Positions 58,701 to 64,000 of a stretch of DNA of 64,000 nucleotides are shown here, one piece after another. The position numbers and the translations under genes are program-made. The stretch spans positions 2,400,023 through 2,464,022 of the forward strand of contig CM055877.1 of NCBI GenBank assembly GCA_029582165.1, in the 5' to 3' direction. Position 1 is the stretch's first letter. Each line of letters opens with the position of its first letter. Below the pieces are notes generated by a model. It was not told the origin of the DNA, searched no databases, and saw only the letters and a list, made by a program, of their open reading frames with translations. This DNA comes from Portulaca oleracea. Lineage: Eukaryota; Streptophyta; Magnoliopsida; Caryophyllales; Portulacaceae.

Positions 58701-59910
58701 GGTCACTAGTATTTTGCTCCCCTCTCCACCCTTGTTCAACAAGGCACTTAACATGAGCCACTTGTCACGCTCTTCGTTCCAGATATCATCCAGAACAAGT
58801 AGGTATTTCTTTCCCATGAATGTAGTTTTCAATTGGTTCTGCAGCTGGCCTAAGTTCGGTCCTTGAGGCTCAGCTTTTGGGGCTGACATGAGGATCTTTT
58901 CAACAATTTGTTCAACTTCAAAGGTCTCAGATACAGTAACCCACAACCTTAAATCAAAGTGGTTGTTGACCCCATCATCGTTATAAACCATATAGGCTAA
59001 TGTGGTCTTCCCTAAACCCTCGATTCCAACAATAGGGAGAACAGAGACATTATGGCCATGGGGGTTGGGAGCTAAAAGCATGTCTATGATGGCTTTCTTG
59101 TCATCATCTCTACCAATAACTTGTTCCTCATCAAGAAACAAGTTAGATTCACGTTTCTTCCTTAGTAGTAGCCCAGTTTCCTCAAAAGGGCGTACTACGA
59201 AACCAAAGTCATTCATGTCTTTGACAGTGTCATCAAGATCTTGCCTGATTGTTTTAATCTCCTTGGAGATGGAAAAGGCAGATACAATCTTATTGGAGTG
59301 AGAGAAGAAAGTCTGTACCTCTCTTGTGAATTTGTTTCGACCCTTGTCTTGCCTCTGCATAGCAACAGTAGCGACCTTATCAAACAAGTCATCAGCTCGA
59401 TAAACAACAGGCTTAAGTCTGTCAAGCCAACAGCGGATGGCATGACTTTCCCATTGCTTGTCCTCAGCATCCAAGAGGACACCTTTGATAAGATTCATAG
59501 TGTTAGTAAGCTTCTCCAGCTGGGATTTGAATCCCCATGCAGATGCAACATCAGCAAGTGCTCTTGATCCAAGTTTCTCCAGCACTGACTGTGCAATGTT
59601 GAACAGTATAGTCTCCGCCATTCTTTCTCTCTCACTTTCTCTTTCTCACTCTCTCTCTCTAAGTTTTCTGAAAATTTTGATTGATTGAAGTGGAGTTTGG
59701 GACAACAGCTGCGGGAGATCCGTAATGGTAGGAAATTTTTAACTCTATCCTGGATGTCTTTCCTATAAAATAATTCACATTTTTCAAATTGTTGCTTCTT
59801 TCCATATCGTAAATCAATATTCAATGTTGTCTTGATTTATTCCACAAATAAAGTAGTGTGGAGTTGGTATAACTGCAATTATGTAATTCCACTAACATGA
59901 TTCATTACTC
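55755..59910 (-). repeat. NLR segment copy 3
   Basis: Homologous to 18485-22690 and 35750-50125, from TATTGTACAATGAACACAAA to about TGTAATTCCACTAACATG. It has the uninterrupted Copia target site AAGATTATTAATGCACCC at about 55790. Confidence 0.85.
56115..59621 (-). CDS. CC-NB-LRR disease resistance protein, copy 3 (1168 aa)
   Basis: Coiled-coil NLR receptor, paralogue of the gene at 18898-22392, in one exon with no stop. Coiled-coil about 1-150, NB-ARC about 165-490, LRRs to the end. Kinase-2 is LLVLDDIWNEERDKW, RNBS-B GSKILVTTRS, GLPL-type HVPLAIR, MHD in CKMHDLMHD. The P-loop is GIEGLGKTT (199-207): residue 201 is Glu where copies 1 and 2 have Gly. The invariant G-x4-GKT is kept, so nucleotide binding is not excluded. 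The start region (MAETILFNIAQSVLEKLGSR) is intact where copy 2 has a stop. LRRs differ from copy 1 mostly in the variable surface positions by eye. The GA-rich leader and promoter block (59622-59905) match the other copies. Confidence 0.95.
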   Translation of the reverse strand: MAETILFNIAQSVLEKLGSRALADVASAWGFKSQLEKLTNTMNLIKGVLLDAEDKQWESHAIRCWLDRLKPVVYRADDLFDKVATVAMQRQDKGRNKFTREVQTFFSHSNKIVSAFSISKEIKTIRQDLDDTVKDMNDFGFVVRPFEETGLLLRKKRESNLFLDEEQVIGRDDDKKAIIDMLLAPNPHGHNVSVLPIVGIEGLGKTTLAYMVYNDDGVNNHFDLRLWVTVSETFEVEQIVEKILMSAPKAEPQGPNLGQLQNQLKTTFMGKKYLLVLDDIWNEERDKWLMLSALLNKGGEGSKILVTTRSEIVANIVGTIPPFRLKGLSERDSWSLFKIMAFEDGVEPKSPEVLKAAQEIVKKCAHVPLAIRTLGSLLYGKDERTWLHFKDRNLSEIWGNADGIMSILKLSYHHLWSPLKNCFALCALFPKDYELYKNVLIGLWMAQGFIIPKYKQSLDDAGEEYFLTLLHRGFFQDVAKNELGDITSCKMHDLMHDLAQEVARNECKLANYEEMEFGNKVLHLTFDEHLHSFERIPHSMQNLKCLRTFWLPCQLRDGTPLDNSTCNRLLSSFRCLRVLDMRGLGIKSLPSSIGQLVHLRYLILARTPIEALPDSITELKNLQRLSLSECNKLKRLPNELSRLTALKLLGTHKCHSLTHMPPRIGRLSSLHTMPYLVVNKRHTSNFRSKPSTAQLSDLENLNNLRGLLHIKILGVVGNPRDEAEKANLRSKHGLEKLVLEWDDQERGTNCSEHDETLLEGLRPHPNLKMLKIEEYQGQKLPSWAVNHDLCSSLPNLIEVELFWCKCEQVPAFSQLPFLKRLVVKGLENVEYMESDLHKATSSLEDETLFFPCLQKLELSYMNNLKAWWKGRDVDNDNQTEWLQHQSRLSFSNLSTLWIYRCPTLKSLPLCPIVEKLVLFESDKTLSVPKILGSTEPPTSSTSHGCGSPLKWLCIDNLEDLFSLPNNTLHLLSSLEVADPHLEKTSRCGDIFTNLSSLQNLVFVECYSLTSLSGSFEALTALVQLDLRDCPELDLSTNEGMEEGMPWKALPNLQTLELTELPKLVALPDGLQCLTNLSWLYIEDNKELKEIPDWISCLSSLAYLHLINCPKLKSLPEGIRQLSNMRQLRIIECPGLTERCRRPTGEDWPKIQHIPLVQVFEEDIPFLTD

Positions 59911-59977
59911 ACTAATTAAACAAAAAGCTACCTTAGCAATATAAATTATTAAAGCACTATTCTTTTTAGAAGACTAA

Positions 59978-60377
59978 GGCTGTGTTCGACAGTAGCGTTT
60001 GGGGTAGCGTTTAGCGTCTTGACCAAGTCAAAACTCTAATTGTATAAATATTAGTGTTCGGTAAACTAGAGTTTTGAGGAGCGTTTAGCGTTTTGAGGAG
60101 CGTTTTGTGAAACGCTAATAAAGTTAACGTTTAGCGTTTGGAGTAGCGTTTCATATTTTTCGGTCAAAAAATACCCTTTGTAAATTTTATCTTTTGGGAA
60201 TTATTGATACCCTTTTTTGTCAATTCACATTAATATGCTAATTGAACCGCTAAATTTACCGAACACAATTCTCATTTCCGCTATCCGCTACTTAAACCGC
60301 TATCCGCTGCTTAAACCGTTATCCGCTACATAAACCGCTACCCGCTATCTAAAACACTAATTTTACCGAACAGGGCC
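59978..60377. mobile_element. Tourist-like MITE, 400 bp
   Basis: Starts GGCTGTGTTCGACAGTAGCG and ends TTTACCGAACAGGGCC, flanked by TAA (59975-59977 and 60378-60380). Rich in GTAGCGTTTAGCG on the left and CCGCTATCCGCTAC on the right. A second copy is at 61773-62169. Confidence 0.85.
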
Positions 60378-60563
60378 TAAGAGTGCGTCTAGTTGGTCTG
60401 GTCAAAAAGTTCAGGGGTTCATTCAATCAATTTTTCAAATTGATCAATTTTTTTTATTTTTATTATATGTTGATTTTACAGGCGATCTACAATTTTCCAC
60501 CTTTATTTAGGGAATGAGGTTCTTACCAAATACCCTCTTCAGAAAGATAAATAAGGTTATTTA

Positions 60564-61221
60564 GACGCCCTTTTGAGGGGCTAGTCTGGTGGTAGTTTGG
60601 TTGGTGGTTGTTCCATGGCTCTGGATGATAGTGAGCGTATTGTTAGTGACCCGCCAGATAGAGCCGTTGTTGAGGTGGCTTCTTTTTCACCTATTGATTT
60701 TGAGGACTCTTTACATAAAGTCTTCAAAGTCAAGGGCCGACAGAAAAAGTGTGTGAAACTGTTGTGGGACCCAAAATGGAAGTTGGTTAGTCGAGCATCA
60801 GGGAGGGTCCGATCTAGTGGTCTTAGTTGTGGTAAAGGATTGAAGAATCCTTCTCGAAGCTGTAGTTCTAATAGTAATGATGTGGATGATAGTACTGCTG
60901 AGAGATCTTTGAATACAGTGGATCTCTCCTTGGAGAGACTGGATGAGGAGGCTCGTAGAGCAGCGAAGCTTGTGTGTCGGTTAAATTTGTCTCGTGATGA
61001 TCAGGAGACTGTGGCTAAAGCCTTCAGGGATGATATGCTAGAAAAAAAAATAAGGATCTTATTAGATAGTTGTTTTTGCTTTTGCTTTGTTGTAGTCCTT
61101 TATTGTGGTTTTGTGTTTTGCTCTTTGATTGCTGAATTCTAGGTGTTCTGCTGTTATGGCGGTCTTGTAGCATCTTTGATGCATCCTTAACCTTTTTGGC
61201 TTGCTAATTATCGAAAAAAAA
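60564..61221 (+). mobile_element. Short poly-A retroposon with a 175-aa ORF
   Basis: Flanked by a direct repeat ATAAGGTTATTTA (60551-60563 and 61222-61234) and ending in an A run after GCTTGCTAATTATCG, as in LINE-mediated retroposition. The paralogous place in NLR segment 2 (about 50993-51025, GATAAACAAGGTTATCTAAA) has no insertion. Starts GACGCCCTTTTGAGGGGC. The 3' part resembles a LINE 3' UTR in base composition only. It could be a deletion derivative of a LINE (ORF1 start joined to the 3' UTR) or a processed gene copy. Confidence 0.75.
60615..61142 (+). CDS. Unrecognised 175-aa ORF in the retroposon
   Basis: I do not recognise this protein. It begins MALDDSERIVSDPPDRAVVE; a basic middle part (VKGRQKKCVKLLWDPKWK, SGRVRSSGLSCGKGLKNPSR) is followed by a Ser/Asn stretch and a predicted helix (LERLDEEARRAAKLVCRLNL). 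The last 20 or so residues (FCFCFVVVLYCGFVFCSL) are hydrophobic but probably represent T-rich 3' UTR read through in frame. The composition would fit the N-terminal part of a LINE ORF1, but no zinc knuckle or DUF4283 is seen. Whether it is translated is unknown. Confidence 0.4.
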   Translation: MALDDSERIVSDPPDRAVVEVASFSPIDFEDSLHKVFKVKGRQKKCVKLLWDPKWKLVSRASGRVRSSGLSCGKGLKNPSRSCSSNSNDVDDSTAERSLNTVDLSLERLDEEARRAAKLVCRLNLSRDDQETVAKAFRDDMLEKKIRILLDSCFCFCFVVVLYCGFVFCSLIAEF

Positions 61222-61356
61222 ATAAGGTTATTTAAATGTTGGTAGACACATGGTGTTGAGGGACGTATAAGTCATATTAGTCATATTATTTAAATGTAAG
61301 ATTATTGGACGATAATATACTGAACTTTAGGGGTATTAGACAATGATGCATTTAAT

Positions 61357-61509
61357 TTTTTTCTTAGACTCTAATACACTAAACTTTGACGGTATTGGAT
61401 AATAAATAATAATGCACTCAGAATAATTCAGCTGGTGGTTGACGCGGTGGTCGTCCTACTTTGAGGTGTCGTTTTTTCTTAGACTCTAATACACTAAACT
61501 TTGACGGTA
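61357..61509. repeat. 38-bp direct repeat pair
   Basis: The string from TTTTTTCTTAGACTC to CTTTGACGGTA occurs at 61357-61394 and again at 61472-61509 without visible mismatch. The second copy overlaps the left end of the foldback at 61503. Confidence 0.85.
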
Positions 61510-62397
61510 ATTAGGTTTTTACCCATCGAAGTTTTGTGAAAGTAGGATTTTACCCCCAAGGTTTTAAAAATTAGTTTTATCCTACCTTAAGTTTGAATCA
61601 ACTAATAATTAACCCACATAAGTTTTGTATTAAATATTAAATACAACCTTTTCAAATCAAATTATTAATAAAACTAATTTTAATTGACAGAATTGCCCTT
61701 AACATACAATTTTTACAGCAGGAGAAATGTAACTTGAACATGAAGGAGGCGGTAACACACAGGCAACACATAGGTTGTGTTTGACAGTAGCGTTTAGCGT
61801 CTTGAGCAACTCAAAACTCTAATTGCATAAATATTAGTGTTCGGTAAGTTAGCGTTTTGAGGAGCGTTTAGCGCTTTAAGGAGCGTTTTGTGAAACGTTA
61901 ATAAAGTTAACGTTTAGCGTTTGAAGTAGTGTTTCATATTTTTCGGTCAAAAAATACCCTTTGAAAATTTTACCTTTGGAAATTATTGATATCCTTTTAT
62001 GTCAATTCACGTTAATCTGTTAATTCAACCGCTAAATTTACCGAACACAATTCTCTTTTGGATAGTCATCCACTATCCGCTACTTAAACCGCTATCCGCT
62101 ACTTAAACCATTATTCGCTGCGTAAACCGCTATCTACTATCTAAAACACTAATTTTGCTGAATAGGGTCATAGTGAAATTTTAATTGGTTAATTTTTTGG
62201 AGGGGTAAAGTTGTCTTGTCATGTTTTAAATTCGGGTTATTTTAGACTTTTCATATCCTCCTACAAGGGTAAAATTGGAAAAGGTGTAAAATAATAAAAG
62301 GTTCAAACTTCAAGTAGGATAAATCTAATTTCCCAAACCTTGGGGGTAAAATTCCACTTTTACTAAACCTCAATGGGTAAAATCTTAATTTGCCATC
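61503..62397. mobile_element. Foldback/MULE-like element containing a nested MITE
   Basis: The left arm (61503-61605) and right arm (62295-62397) are inverted repeats of about 100 bp with moderate divergence (TTTTTACCCATCGAAG versus ATTTTACCCATTGAGG on the other strand; both hold TTTTACCCCCAAGG). No clean target duplication. The Tourist-like MITE 61773-62169 lies inside. No coding. Confidence 0.6.
61773..62169. mobile_element. Tourist-like MITE, second copy
   Basis: GGTTGTGTTTGACAGTAGCG ... TTTTGCTGAATAGGGTC, close to 59978-60377, with ATA on both sides (61770-61772 and 62170-62172). Confidence 0.8.
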
Positions 62398-62509
62398 ATT
62401 AAATTTACAATTAGCTTTTGGTTAAATTTTTGATTGATATGGTTTTGCTTGGTATCAAAATCAAATCTGAGCAAGAGCTCTCAGATTTGAAAACTCAGTA
62501 CTCCATGTT

Positions 62510-62510
<1 letters not shown>

Positions 62511-62587
<77 letters not shown>
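62511..62587. repeat. (TA)n microsatellite
   Basis: More than 35 TA units, left border of the foldback element at 62588. Confidence 0.95.
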
Positions 62588-62590
<3 letters not shown>

Positions 62591-63534
62591 GAAAATTAGA
62601 TTCTAATAATTCCTACTTTCACCAATTGTATAACAATAATCTCTATTTTCATTTTAGATTTTGGTGGTCCAAAAAAATGGATTCTAGTGGTACCAAATCC
62701 ACCTTCAAATTCTTTTTATTTTTTGGATTATTGGATGCCAATAATACCAACTTTGAGGGTATTGGAAACTAATAATACAAACTATTTTTTTGGACACTAG
62801 TAGTACCAACTATCGACCTATTTTCATTTAATAGTACACGATTGAGTTGTTATAGTTTTAACTCATTGCCATCGGAAAGATGACGTGGTTCCATGTTGTG
62901 TGACGTGGAAGGCGGAGGTTGGATAGAAAATGTTGACGTTGACACTAACATGCCTTTCATGTCACATATTATGGAGTCATATCATCTTTTCAATGAGTTA
63001 AAATTATAACAATTCGACAGTGTACTGGTAGAGGAAAATATGTCAATAGTTCGTACTACTAGTGCCCAAGAAAATAGTTTGTATTATTAATATCCAATAC
63101 CCCCAAGGTTGGTATTATTTATGTCCAAAAACCCTTTTTTTTTCATTCCTATCTAACATTATTTTTGTTTTTTTCGTTCCTGCCCCCACAAAGGTAATGA
63201 TGTGTAGTTACTAAAACAATTTTTAAATTATTTTTTTGAGACTCTGAGAAATTATTTTGATTTTTAAAAGGAATAAAAGTGAAAAATCATTAAAAAATCG
63301 TAAAACAATTCAAAAAGATTGGGAGAAACGATGTAAATTCATTAAAAATCATGGTAAAGTGTTATACTAAGTTTTGAATCAAACGCAACACAAAATCTAT
63401 GAATATTTAGGGTATACTGTTAATGATGTCTCACTACAATCCAAATTTTTTGTTTTTACCACCAGAATCTAAAATGAAAATAGAAATTATTGCTATACAA
63501 TTAGTGAAAGTAGGGATTATTAAAATCCAATTCT

Positions 63535-63536
<2 letters not shown>
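62588..63536. mobile_element. Foldback element between (TA)n tracts, with a nested foldback
   Basis: The left arm (GGAAAATTAGATTCTAATAA...) and right arm, read as complement (GGAGAATTGGATTTTAATAA...), pair over about 80 bp. A second inverted-repeat element lies inside at about 62735-63128 (ACTAATAATACAAACTATTT against AAATAGTTTGTATTATTAAT, and TGAGTTGTTATAGTTTTAAC against GTTAAAATTATAACAATTCG). No coding. Rice Micron-type MITEs are known to sit in (TA)n; this resembles that arrangement. Confidence 0.65.

Positions 63537-63577
<41 letters not shown>
63537..63577. repeat. (TA)n microsatellite
   Basis: About 20 TA units between the foldback at 62588-63536 and another copy that begins at 63578. 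Confidence 0.95.
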
Positions 63578-63581
<4 letters not shown>

Positions 63582-64000
63582 ATTGTATTCTAATATCCAT
63601 ATTTTTAACTTTCATACGTCAATAATCTCTTCTTTGTTTTTTTGTATTCTGATGGTTCAAAAAAAAAATTTATATTATGTTCAAACACCATTGAGTGTTT
63701 ACCCTAAATATAATAGATTTTGACTTGCATTTGATTCAAAACTTAGCACATCACTTCCCCGAGACTTTTAATGAATTTACAACATTTGTCTCAATTTTTT
63801 TCGATTCTTTATGATTTTTTCACTTTTATTTCATTAAAAAAAACCATGATTGCTCGGATTCTCAAAAGAATATTGAAAAATTCTTTTAGTAGCTATACCT
63901 TATAATCTTTCTGGAGGCATAATGGAAAAAATAAAAACAATATAGGGCAGGAATGAAAAAACGAAAATATGTGGAGGGAGATTTGGTACCACTAGAATAC
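63578..64000. mobile_element. Second foldback copy, cut by window edge
   Basis: GAAAATTGTATTCTAATATC onward matches the complement of the right half of 62588-63536 (for example GATTCAAAACTTAG and TTTTAATGAATTTACA). It reaches GGTACCACTAGAATAC at the edge, which matches the complement of the first copy's left arm. It lacks the nested insertion, so it shows what the uninterrupted element looks like. Confidence 0.65.

Overview
The window is nuclear DNA of a flowering plant, most likely a eudicot. The evidence is intron-containing or long single-exon plant genes, plant-type CC-NB-LRR (NLR) resistance genes, Ty1/Copia and Ty3/Gypsy retrotransposons primed by initiator-Met tRNA, an L1-type LINE, and many MITEs of the Stowaway, Tourist and hAT kinds. 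I cannot name the species. The sequence is AT-rich and dominated by nested transposable elements.

Left part (1-18.5 kb): an organellar RNA-binding PORR protein whose 5' end is cut by the window edge; a solo LTR; a five-exon secreted copper amine oxidase on the minus strand, whose introns carry TRIM-like LTR copies and a MITE inside a MITE; about 6 kb of old retrotransposon debris and simple repeats; and a single-exon UDP-glucuronate 4-epimerase.

Right part (18.5-60 kb): three diverged copies of one NLR-bearing segment, all on the minus strand. Copy 1 (18.9-22.4 kb) and copy 3 (56.1-59.6 kb) have full-length open NLR genes of 1164 and 1168 residues. Copy 2 (46.35-49.83 kb) is a pseudogene with an early stop, a deletion frameshift and a late stop. 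Shared 3' and 5' flanks show that whole segments were duplicated. The space between copies 1 and 2 is filled by nested insertions: a MITE split by a full-length LINE, a Pack-MULE carrying a broken histone H2B gene, Stowaway and hAT MITEs, and a Copia element into which a second, younger Copia jumped. Between copies 2 and 3 lies a Gypsy integrase fragment interrupted by a solo LTR with an exact target duplication.

Right edge (60-64 kb): two Tourist-like MITEs, a short poly-A retroposon with a 175-residue ORF that is missing from the paralogous site in copy 2, and foldback elements embedded in (TA)n tracts.

The host genes serve separate roles: organelle RNA processing, apoplastic polyamine oxidation, pectin precursor supply and intracellular immune sensing. 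The unifying theme is insertion history. Because the NLR segment is triplicated, several insertions can be dated and polarised from paralogous empty sites within the window itself. I found no tRNA, rRNA, CRISPR or operon-like feature.
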